Shown here piece by piece: positions 1 to 9,092 of a stretch of DNA of 23,887 nt (position 1 is its first letter; each line of letters opens with the position of its first letter). Made by a program: the position numbers and the translations under genes. The notes beneath the pieces were generated by a model. It was not told the origin of the DNA. It saw nothing but the letters and a program-made list of their open reading frames with translations, and did not search any database. The stretch comes from Cyclostephanos tholiformis (taxonomy: Eukaryota > Bacillariophyta > Thalassiosirophyceae > Thalassiosirales > Thalassiosiraceae). The stretch lies in the NCBI GenBank assembly GCA_036939975.1, contig JALLPB010000097.1, positions 1 to 23,887 on the forward strand. The letters run 5' to 3'.

Positions 1-576
1 CCAATAACACCCGTGATGACAAAGTGAAACATGCTTGGATAATTGCGAGATGAACAGTTGGTTGATGAGATCTCTCCTCGACCACCGTGGCGACGAGCTG
101 GGTTGGACATTCATTCGGTCCGACCCCCAAGCATGCAATTTGAACGGGCCCCCCCCACCTTACCCCTATCCACCCCCCACCCCTACGACCCAACGTAACC
201 CTTCTTCCTATTCCAGGTTCGGCGCCAAGGCTGAGACCAGTTCACTCGAGGCCCTGTCTTATTAATGTGATGCTACGCTGGCAGTCGATAGGATATGATA
301 TGGTTTGATGGAGGGAGGGAGGGAGGGTCTGGATGTGCAGTATAGAGTCAGGTAAAAGATGGTGTCAAGCGTTAAGGCTACTACTAAAGAATTAATCTTC
401 CATGCTGATTTTCTATGGAAGCACCTGGTTGTGAAACTGGCCAAGACAAAAATGGCCCATTTATGATAAGCTTTTCTGTACCATCATCATCATCACCTGA
501 TTATCTGCACCTCATGTTTTTGTCAAATCATAGGCTGAGTGCAATCGATAAAATCCACCAATATAGAAAAAAAAAA
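1..576. other. Region without a supported gene
   Basis: I see no convincing coding exon here. Short open frames exist on both strands but lack recognisable domains and run through low-complexity C-rich (about 150-185) and GGGA-repeat (about 308-326) sequence. The right part is the downstream flank of the minus-strand F-box gene, whose stop is at 577-579; an A-rich stretch lies just beyond it at 567-576. A terminal exon of a gene lying to the left cannot be excluded. Confidence 0.5.
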
Positions 577-2269
577 TTATTCGTTGTTTGAGTCTCCATT
601 TATTATGTCTTCGTGCTGATCCTCTTGCATGGGGACACCGTTTCCATCGTTCTCATTGTCCTGCAATTCTTCCTCCATAGCACCTGCGCGAGCTAAAGGC
701 CTCAACGCACGCAGGATGAGGCGCCTCCGAGCCCGCCACGCCTCTCTATCAATATAATTATTGAAGGGTGGCCTTGGAGCTCTGTCCAGATTATTATTCA
801 TGGGTGGCGGAGGAGGTCGTTCCCGTACGCCGACGTCCAAGAAGCGTTCTGAACCAGCTAAGTCTTGTGCTGCTGCAACGGCGCGGTCCTCGTCTGCAGC
901 TAGGTCAATAATCTGGTTGACAATCCGCCCCATTTGGGGGATGGCGGGACGCGGCCTTAGCAACCGCCCTATGCGACGCCCACCCTCCATTGCCATTCTC
1001 ATGTGTCTCCGCTGTTGGTTCCCTCCCTCGTCGTCAATAATTGCGCGCTCGTTACGGCGATTCCTAATGGCTTCATGGATGACTTGCTGTCGGGCCTCTC
1101 GGATGACTTGCGGGTTCTGTTGAGCGCCGCCATCGTGGACTTCGTCAATCACGTCGTGGGCATCGTCAATCATCGCCTCCAGGGCATCCATATGGTCGAA
1201 CAAATCCGGTCCCCCACCGTTGAAATCTCTCGCCGGGAATGTGGCCCCCCCATCACTCATGTGTTCAGTGAATCTCGCCCATTCATCTGCATCGCAATTC
1301 CGAACGCTCAAGAGAGTGTGCTGCACTAAAGCCGCTTTGGCGGTCAGCTCCACGGCGATGTAAAGCTCTCCCAAGGTGTCGTCGAGCGTGCAATGGCTAC
1401 TTTGAAGTCTACTAGCCCTGGAGACGTTTGAGTTACTGTGGATGGTCAACCTGCGGCCATCAGCATTGTACTTGAGCCCGAACACTACCTCATCTTTCAC
1501 CCAAGAATCCATGACGTCCACGCGATGCGCCCAGTCGTTAGTTGGCCCGTCTCCCCTTTGGTTGATACGTAGGATCCCTATCGACCCAAGTTTGAAACTT
1601 TGGACGTCACGGTTGCCGCGAACGGCACCGGATCCAGGACAAAATAGACGACAAATGACATGGTGGATCCCAGTTTCCAGGCGTTGGCTCGAGGCGACTA
1701 CCAGGGGAATGGGATGAGGAAAAGGAAGACTGCTATCGTTCGGACACGTGACAAGAACAGTCCCCCCTCTCACGGAATATCCAGTGGTGGCGGGACATTC
1801 CACAAGATCATCTCCACTCTTATCATAACTCCGCCCGAACGCGAACTTATCTTTCCTGCCCTGATGGATGAATCTTCCCACCACCTCCTTGTCCGCCTCA
1901 CTCTCGGTCGTATGATGTTCGAAGTAGAACATCTCACTAAGAATCTTCTCCACGTAGTGATATACGCCAACCCATGCCTTCTCGTCGTCGGGCGCCCTGA
2001 GCCCGAAGTCGTTCGTGCCACCGAGGTGTGTCCAGTCCTTGGTCAATCCGGTCCCCTCCGTCCTCTTCTCGATAACTATCGGTCCCGTGGGGATAATGTC
2101 GCGAATTTTCTCCACCTTCTCCTTGGCCACTCGTTCGGCGACGGTGCACCTGAGAAAAAAAGAGATGATTTTAATGGGGGGAAATGAGAATCCACGGAAC
2201 GAAAGAGGCGACGCCCAGCGATATCAGCAACGTGTCAAAAAATGACATGATAATGGTGAAATGAAGGGG

Positions 2270-2301
<32 letters not shown>

Positions 2302-3419
2302 TGAACGTATTCGTCGGCCACACGCGAAAACTCACATGGCGGAACAAGTTAGGAAAAGCTGCCTCAGATCCGAACCGCTCAGGAAATCGACCACGGCGAC
2401 CAATCCGTCCTCGGGGAGGAGATTCAGGGGACTGCTGCCGAACGTGCAGAACCTCTTCCGTTCCACGACGTCGCTCGGCACGAGCCTCGTCTCGCATCGG
2501 AATCGTCGACAAACGAAGTCGTACCGCACCCAAGGCGTGCTCTGCTCGATGCACTGGGCGCATACGCGCGTGATGCGCGGCTCGTCGTACCATACGCCGC
2601 CGAGGTCGCCGCCCCGACGTCCGCCCTTCCCCCCCGGCGACGACGTGCCGTCGCGTCCCTTGAATATGTCCATCTCGGAGAAGTCCACCATGCGTCGACA
2701 CTCGATGCACCCGGCGTTGTTCCACTCGGCCGAATCGGTGCACTCGAGCAATTCCGGTCCGCAATTCTCGTCGCATGCGACGGTGCCGCATATGCCGCAA
2801 TTGCGTATCCGGCCTATGCCCCTGTCGTCCTCGATGCACCTGTCGCACACGCGAAGCTGAGGTGGTGGATAGGGGAGGGGAGGGGGACGAATGGACGCGG
2901 CGTTTCGGTGAGTTGAGAGGAGGTTCGATTAGATGAAGAGATATAGGCCTCTACATAACGTCAACGCGGGGATATCATCGCGGGAATAAAAAGAGTTTGC
3001 GGCGGCGGCGCCATCCACACAAGCAAAATAGAGAAACGCACCGAGTACGGCCAGTATCCAGGATCTGACGGCGCGATGCCGAAGCACGCGCAAGTTCTCA
3101 TCGCCGCGAGATTCGGTGGCCTAACCATCGAGTTCTCGCTGTAGTTCATCATCGTCGTCGTCGTCGTATTCCCTCCTCCCCCTACCCTTACCCCTCCCAC
3201 GGCGGTGGCGGCGGAGGACGAGGAAGAAGAGGCCTCGACGGCCGCATGAGGGGGAGGCGTTCCGCCGTTCTCGCATACGTTTTCGTCGCCATTGAGGAAA
3301 TAATGCTTGAACCCCTTCGAGTTGCGACAGGTGGATCCGCAAATGTGACAGGCGCCGGAGGCGTTAAGCTTCACTATGTTCTGTCGACGCTTTTGCTCGA
3401 GGTATTCGTGAAGGGGCAT
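577..3419 (-). CDS. Cys-rich F-box protein (three exons)
   Basis: Exons read 3419-3042, 2856-2336 and 2149-577; the introns (185 and 186 nt) start GTGCGT and GTGAGT and end CAG, and the joined frame is open for 823 residues. The F-box is seen only after splicing: it spans the second junction at about residues 272-306, starting LLPEDGLVAVVDFLSGSDL and ending in the third exon. N-terminal to it are many CxxC pairs (residues 24-27, 130-133, 146-149, 176-179, 225-228), suggesting a zinc-binding region. After it, residues about 310-560 alternate beta-like segments and could be a SPRY-like fold (inference only). The C-terminus is Arg- and acid-rich. F-box proteins usually act as substrate adaptors of SCF ubiquitin ligases; the substrate is unknown. 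The start at 3419 is the first ATG of the frame and starts MPLHEYLEQKRR. Confidence 0.72.
2273..2301. repeat. 29-base G homopolymer inside an F-box gene intron
   Basis: An uninterrupted run of 29 G on the plus strand, preceded by a six-G run and a single A. It lies within the second intron (2150-2335) of the minus-strand F-box gene, so the pre-mRNA carries C29 about 34 nt after the donor site. Confidence 0.95.
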
Positions 3420-3748
3420 GGTTTTATATTATTATTTTATGGTGCACCTATTTTTCATGGATTCTGCGGTCTCAAAAATGAATCATTATCTCATCTCCGC
3501 GCATAATATTATTTTCGTGTGTGTGTGGTTTCTGTTTGGAGTATGGTACCTAGTCGTGTGTCCACGATGGGAAAGTTAGAGGGGAGAGGGGGCTGAAAAC
3601 CCCCCCACCCCCCTAAAAGGGGATTGCTATCTACCTAATCTCCCCAATCCAACGCACGCAACCGGCGTGGCCGCCAACCCCCCCCCCCCCCCCCCCCCCC
3701 CGAAGATGCCTTCCAGCGCGCACCCAGACCCCCTCCCCCTCCCCCGTC
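3420..3748. other. Divergent intergenic region with C24 tract
   Basis: This 329-bp gap separates the start codons of the minus-strand F-box gene and the plus-strand gene at 3749, so it presumably holds both promoters. It contains the motif TATCTACCTA at 3628-3637 and a pure 24-base C run at 3678-3701, followed by more CT-rich sequence up to the ATG. No coding exon was recognised. Confidence 0.6.
3628..3637. promoter_or_regulatory. Candidate shared promoter motif TATCTACCTA
   Basis: Ten bases identical to 8721-8730, and nine identical to 11732-11740. All three copies lie in the same orientation between divergent genes. Function is inferred only from this recurrence. Confidence 0.3.
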
Positions 3749-5158
3749 ATGATTAGAGCGATCTTCCTATGCATGGGTTTCGCGGGGTCAGGTTTCGGCG
3801 ACCCAAGCGACGGCGTGGTCCTCGCCGCGGCGGCGACCGCGATCCTACCGCCGTCCTCGTCGTGGTCGGGGGGGCGGGGATGGCCACCCCCGCCCCGCCT
3901 CGGCCGGTCGTCGTCCTACCGTCGCGGCGACGACGACGTGCCGTTCGTCATGGGCCGTCGTCGTAATCCCCGTCGCCCCCGCGACGACGAGCGTTCCTCG
4001 GGATGGAAGAACGAGTACGAGATGTCGTCGGGGCATAGTCGTCGTCGTCGCCGTCGCCGATCGGGACGGACCGCAAGAGGGAGGCGGGATCATCGAGGGG
4101 GCGATGATGGACTTACCGACGTCGCGATCGACGACGACGACGACGACGAATACGACGACGACGTTGGACCGCTCTTCTTTCGGGGAATGCACGATGACGA
4201 CGAATACGACCCCGATGTCGACAATGAACGACGACGGAGATTCCGACGCGTGAACGATCGACGAGGACGACGGCGCGGGGCAGGTCATCGTCGGGGACGG
4301 AGGATGAATGGCTCGAGTCCCCTCGATCCCATCCGTAAGTGGGCATCGGACAGAATGGGCATGCGCATCCCGCGAATCGACTTGCACTTCGATCCCATCA
4401 CGATATTGAAAATACGCAAATCTTGGCACGACGTTATACCCGGCGCCATATTGCGCGTCGGTGCCGATTTTGTATCCCATCGTCGTCTCGGGGGTTGGGG
4501 TGGAGCGTGGAGGTTGCGCGGGTGCGTGGAGGACAGGCTCATCGGGGGTAGACTGACGATCAGAGAGAGCCATGGACGACGACGACGCGTGGGGGGGGAG
4601 GATGAGGAGGATGAGAACGACGACGTCGACGACGATGCCAACGACCGAGCAGTGCTGGTGGAGTACTCGAAGTCTTGGCTATTTTCCGGTGCAGGTACAA
4701 ACGTGGTAGTATATTCTTGATATTGAAAATGTTCCGATTGGGTGCCTGTATTTTCCGCCACCAACCATATCGTATAATGATGTCGCTCTACTTACACGAA
4801 ATTTTGTCCAGGATCCACGGGCACCCGATTCAACCTATGCGCCACCTATGATTTGACATCCCGAAAGGGAAGCGCTCGCTTTGGATTCCGGGCGGAGAGT
4901 AATGTCGACGCCGCCGCTGGGAGCTATCACCTAATGCCCGGCGGTCGTAGGGGATTTTCCATCGTACCGATAATACCGTTGGACAGGAATGGACGACTGC
5001 TTTTGGAGGCAAAGACGAATGTCGACCTACCCGAGCCTGAATTCGTCATAGGAACGAACTTCAATACTGATGTAGACAATGATCAAACGTTGGAAATGGG
5101 AATCGGAGGCGATGTCCAGGTTGAGTTTGAAGAAGTAAACTTAATTTTCTTCTTATAG
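3749..5158 (+). CDS. Beta-strand-rich protein with Arg/Asp-rich N-terminus (two exons)
   Basis: Exons 3749-4694 and 4812-5158, joined across a 117-nt intron (GTACAA...CCAG, phase 1), give 430 residues. The first 190 or so residues are low complexity, with Arg runs and Asp runs coded by repeated GAC/CGT triplets. From about residue 195 the sequence becomes ordered, with segments such as IRKSWHDVIPGAILRVGADF and, straight after the intron, TGTRFNLCATYDLTSRKGSA, an alternating polar/apolar pattern suggesting a beta-sheet or barrel. I recall similar uncharacterised plant and algal proteins, but cannot name the family with confidence. The beginning (MIRAIFLCMGFAG) is weakly hydrophobic, so secretion is possible but unproven. 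The start is uncertain because an upstream exon could exist. Confidence 0.6.
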
Positions 5159-5728
5159 CATTTTTGTCGTTTGGATACTATCTGCGACCCTGCCTTCCTT
5201 TGTACAAGATGCATGCACTTCAATTCATCATCATCCCCATTCTCAACGCACTCAGGCCCGAACACAAAAGCACATTTCTCATCATGAACGGTTTCCAAAT
5301 TCAATTAGACATCGTTCCTTTCGATCTCCGTCTTCACCAATGCATCCAACACTTAACCCTGAAACTGTGTTTGGTAACATCATTTTCCAAACGGTTTCCA
5401 AATCCAGTTAGACATGGTTCCTTCCGATCTCCATCTTCGCCAACTCACCCAACACTTGATCCTGAAACTGTGTTTGGTAATATCATTTTTCACCATAAGA
5501 TTGTCTATCGTATGTTGTGTGTGTGATACCTGTGTGTACCATGTCATGTTCGTTAGAGAAGATAGATATATTGTACATAAAGCCTCTCCACGTGGATTCT
5601 CTGCACCATGTATCTTGTTGCCTTCAACAGACCGACCGTACAAAAGTTTTTCTGACTCTGGATTTATACCGACCCAATTTCGACGGATCATTGTCATTTT
5701 CTCAACTCCTCTACTAAAAAGTACCAGC
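5159..5728. other. Intergenic region upstream of the NYC1/NOL-like gene
   Basis: Between two plus-strand genes. It holds the 3' flank of the preceding gene and a tandem pair of about 103 bp (5288-5489). A plus-strand frame stays open into the downstream gene from 5414, but it is composed of the repeat and of unremarkable sequence before the clear signal peptide starting at 5729. Confidence 0.55.
5288..5489. repeat. Tandem duplication, unit about 103 bp
   Basis: Copy 1 starts at 5288 and copy 2 at 5391, both with ACGGTTTCCAAAT and both ending near CTGAAACTGTGTTTGGTAA. Comparing them by eye gives about 85-88 % identity, with substitutions scattered along the unit and no clear indel. No terminal inverted repeats or coding sequence were recognised. 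Confidence 0.85.
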
Positions 5729-6810
5729 ATGAAGTCCGTCACTTGCATCCTCCTCCTGGCCCTGGCCCCCTCCTTCTCCGACGCCTTCGCCCCACGACCG
5801 TCATCTTCCTTTCGTAATCGTCCGGCATCGTCCACGTCCATCAATGCAATGCCCGACGGAGGAGTCGTCATCACGGGCTCTGCGGGCGGGGTCGGTTTCG
5901 CATACGCCGGCGAGTTCATGGATCGTGGATACGACGTCGTCATTTGCGACGTGAAGGACTGCAGCACCGCCGCCAAGGCGTTGGCCGCCCGACATCCCAA
6001 TGGGAGGGTTTTCCACACCCAATGCGACGTAAGCGACGCGTCTAGCTGCGAAAAGTTGGGAGCGTTCGCGAAGGAGAAGTTGGGAAATATCGGATACTGG
6101 ATAAATAATGCGGGGATTAACGGAGGTAGGAGGGCGCTGTCGGAGCTGACCATGAAGCAGGTTGAAACTGTCGTAAAGGTGAATTTGTTGGGCATATTTT
6201 ACTGTACCAAGGTTGCGATGGATATCATGGCCGAACAGGAAGGATTCACGGGACACATTTTCAACACCGTAGGGAGTGGAGTGAAGGGAGGCGGGACTCC
6301 TGGATATGCCACCTACGGTGCAACAAAGCGTGGTCTTCCTCAGTTGACGGCAAGTCTTGTAAAGGAGATTGATGAGGGCGTTCAGGGATATCCCAAAAAG
6401 AACACCCCTGGAAAAATACAAGTTCACAGTTTATCACCTGGTATGGTCTTTACTAAGCTCTTACTTGATGATTCTACACCTGGTGAGTATATTGAAATGG
6501 CCCCTATTCTGTTTTATTGTTGTTTGATTGAGTATTGACTAAACCATTTAACGACACAGAACTCCGCAAGTTCCCATTCGGTGTCCTGGCCGCACAGCCG
6601 GAGGAAGTTGCCGCAGATCTCGTGCCCAAAATTCTGTCTATAAAGTCTAATGGAGGAATTGTTGAATTCCTCACCACTGACAGGATATTGACGAAATTTT
6701 TCGAAAGATTCATCCTGCAAAAGAAGAGTGAATACATTGACGATGATGGAAACGTGATCAAAATTCCTGGCGAGCAGTATGACGCTGATGGTGTACGTGC
6801 TCTTTATTAA
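5729..6810 (+). CDS. Plastid-targeted NYC1/NOL-like chlorophyll(ide) b reductase-type SDR
   Basis: Exons 5729-6482 and 6560-6810 join across a 77-nt intron (GTGAGT...ACAG, phase 1) to give 334 residues. Residues 1-19 form a signal peptide, and the FSDAFAPRP junction is a classical ASAFAP motif (Phe20) for import into a diatom plastid, which fixes this start. The Rossmann SDR core shows TGSAGGVG (49-56), NNAG (126-129), Ser183 and the catalytic YGATK (Tyr196, Lys200). The stretch GHIFNTVGSGVKGGGTPGYA, the SLSPGMVFT segment and the C-terminal AAQPEEVAADLVPKI match the NYC1/NOL family, which in plants reduces chlorophyll b to 7-hydroxymethyl chlorophyll a with NADPH. Diatoms lack chlorophyll b, so the substrate here is unknown. 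Its stop is 25 bp from the stop of the convergent DUF445 gene. Confidence 0.85.
6803..6808 (-). terminator. Possible poly(A) signal of the DUF445 gene
   Basis: The minus strand reads AATAAA 27 nt downstream of the DUF445 stop codon. It overlaps the last codons of the convergent NYC1/NOL-like gene. Use of AATAAA in this organism is an assumption. Confidence 0.35.
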
Positions 6811-6835
6811 AAAAGATGGAGAAAGATGTTCTTTC

Positions 6836-8381
6836 CTATTTGAAAGTGACTGCATATTGAAAGATTCCTACCATCGCACCGAGGACACCGCCAACGAAGA
6901 TGAGGAGCATTTCATCCTCCTCGAATGCTGGGTGAAGAACTCTAATTATTCAAAATAAAGTTCAATAATATGTGAGGGTAAAAAACAGTAGAAGAGTTTT
7001 GTTCAAACTCGATAAAGTGTCTCTTACCCTTCAAATTCGGGATAAGACAACTGTTGCATCTTCTCTCGTATTGTATTCTCCATGTCCAATGCGTCGGTTG
7101 TATATTGATACGAATGCGGCATGATGGAGGGTAAATTATCAGCGATTTGCTTCGCGATCTCTTCCTTCATTTCTGAAAATTTCTGACTTCCCATGGCACT
7201 GACCGCAAATGGTTTCATCCCCCCCACCAGCTTTTCCGTGAACAAGATCGAGTGCGCCCGGAGCATGGCAAAGAAGTTCTTCGACAATGGACCTGTCAAT
7301 ATTGTCTCCCAAATTGCCTTGGTGTGAAGGATTTCCACGCAGTTTACACGTGCAAAGGTTTCTGATACTTCCATTTGCCTTTTGAGGAACAGGCCGTGTA
7401 TGGTGATGCATCCGAATTTGTGTGGATTCAGCGGGCGGAAGATAACTTTCAGTGCCAGCCAGTTAGTAGCCCATCCAACCAAAAAGCCGGCGACCGGCAA
7501 TACCCAACCCTCATCATATATGAAGGTGATTGACATCTGTATCAATCCAAATAGAAATCCGAAGTAAAGTCCGCTCTCTCTGATAAATTTGAATTCCTTC
7601 CCCCCGCACTCTTGAAATATCTTATTGACCAACCTCTTCTCCCTAACACATGCATCGACGGTCATTTTCTTGATATCTAATATGTCGTCAATGTGGGCCT
7701 TGACGTCTTCCATGAAGGCGGCCATGAATTGATCACTCTCGATGTCCATAATCACGATCACCTCGTCCTTGACCTCCTTGGGCAGATTCGACCATACACC
7801 CGGCATGTACTTCATAGCGACATCGTTCACGATGGAATCCAACATGAGCAAGAGCGCATCTTCCATCACCTCCGAGAACTTTTCGGGTTCAAGCCGATCA
7901 AATATTTCTTTGATGTTGAGAAGTTTCGTCGTCATTAGCTCGAAGCAGACCGACGCCATTTTTTCCGCCTTGCTCGGGATGTAACAATCAGTAAGAATTG
8001 GGGTGAGAACAAGACCAATGAAAGTCATGTGCCAAAATCTTTTCTTCCACGTGTTGCGTTGATAGCGACAGACACACCTTGGTCGGGATGATCCCCTGCC
8101 AACCGAAGAGACCCCAAGGTTGATCCTTGATGCGAAAGATATTCAATCCGAAGTATTCGATGGGTTTGAACGTCATTTCCAGGGCCAGAACGTTGGTGAT
8201 GTACCCGATGAGTCCGGCGCTGTAGGATGGATTGTGGAAGTTGTAGTGAGACCAAGGAAGGCGGCGCTGGAATTTATGTCGATGTCGAAAACAATGACGT
8301 CGGATATTACGGAACTTACATCACTGGCTGGATTAGGTAGTACCAAAGAGGATGGTCGCCTACGCCGTAAGTACCAGACAT
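6836..8381 (-). CDS. DUF445 family membrane protein (four exons)
   Basis: Exons 8381-8320, 8219-8078, 7968-7028 and 6941-6836 (introns 100, 109 and 86 nt; donors GTAAGT, GTGTGT, GTAAGA) join in frame to 416 residues. DUF445 proteins are predicted inner or organelle membrane proteins of unknown function. The family shows a glycine-rich membrane segment followed by TNxLA and F+P. Here it occurs twice: AGLIGYITNVLALEMTFKP near the N-terminus, reconstituted only by splicing exon 1 to exon 2, and VGWATNWLALKVIFRPLNP in the middle. The motif GWQGIIPTKAEKMA is rebuilt across the second intron. The last exon restores the usual C-terminal helix, with HPAFEEDEMLLIFVGGVLG. The start MSGTYGVGDHPLWYY is the first ATG in frame. 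No clear targeting peptide is visible. Confidence 0.88.
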
Positions 8382-9088
8382 TTCGCTCTGGTCTTTCGGT
8401 TGAATTCGACGTCTCCACCTTGGTTGTAATGTGTGGTCGTGACTTTTACTCTCTGTATCGTAGTCGGTGTTCCCCTAGTAAGCCAAGAGTTTGCTCTGTG
8501 GTGTCAGTGGTGTGATGATGCGTCTATGTAACTGATTATAATGAAACTTCTCGACTCATGAGCTCTATGTCCCTCACCAAAGCGTCGTCGAAGGATGAAG
8601 CAACAGTTTGTTTACTGTGGCGGGTGGAGCATTGAAATTCGATTCCTTTCTCGAGGACACCATAGTTTATTGTGGGAAGAATTTGACGCCTAAAAACGGC
8701 ATCGTCCTTCCTCTCTAGAGTATCTACCTAGGTAGGTAGTAGGTAGTAGAATTGAGCCTGCCTCTGCTCCCTTTCTTTTTGGTGTATCGGAAGGCAGACA
8801 GACGCTTAAAACTCTTTCTCGGTGTTTAATACCCTGCGTTAAAATAATACTTTATCGACAGCTATGGTACCATACCGACCCCGACCCTCCTCCTCTGCCT
8901 CCGCTCCGCTCTCTCCTTCGTTTTCGGACAAGGTTAATGGTTGAGGCGAAGTAGGTAGACTTGTTTCTTGATGCGAAGGCTCCTGAGAAAAGTCAACAGG
9001 GAAGGACCGTTAGGAATCTGAGGTGAACAGGTTTTGCATTCTCGCACCAAGCTCTCATTAACACTGATAAATTACAAAAAATGAAAAC
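8382..9088. other. Divergent intergenic region between DUF445 and MAPR genes
   Basis: About 700 bp between two start codons, with no exon recognised. It holds TATCTACCTA (8721-8730), a 12-bp perfect palindrome CTACCTAGGTAG (8724-8735) followed by further TAGGTAG repeats to about 8748, and an inverted TAGGTAGA copy at 8952-8959. A four-codon upstream frame lies at 9081-9092. Confidence 0.55.
8721..8748. promoter_or_regulatory. Palindromic CTACCTAGGTAG cluster
   Basis: A perfect 12-bp palindrome at 8724-8735, extended on the left to the shared TATCTACCTA and on the right by two more GTAGTAG/GGTAGTAG units. It lies 341 bp from the DUF445 ATG and about 355 bp from the MAPR ATG. A dimeric protein site is plausible but inferred. 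Confidence 0.35.
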
Positions 9089-9092
9089 ATGA
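9081..9092 (+). other. Four-codon upstream ORF overlapping the MAPR start
   Basis: ATG AAA ACA TGA: the stop codon TGA overlaps the ATG of the main frame at 9089 (ATGATG). If it lies within the mRNA leader it could reduce initiation or allow reinitiation at the main start. Confidence 0.4.

Noticed and set aside
35..265. 76-codon plus-strand open frame
   Set aside because: Begins at a TTG, has a Pro/Thr low-complexity middle and no domain; not enough to call a gene or terminal exon.
3845..4764. Long minus-strand open frames opposite the gene at 3749
   Set aside because: They arise from the same GAC/CGT triplet repeats and read as Ser/Val runs; they break the clear spliced plus-strand model.
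5380..6195. 271-codon minus-strand frame opposite the NYC1/NOL-like gene
   Set aside because: Antisense to a strongly supported SDR with conserved motifs; its own sequence has no domain.
8173..8418. Alternative DUF445 first exon starting at 8418 with a 53-nt intron
   Set aside because: It begins at GTG with an in-frame stop upstream and no ATG; the model from 8381 restores the conserved AGLIGYITN motif.
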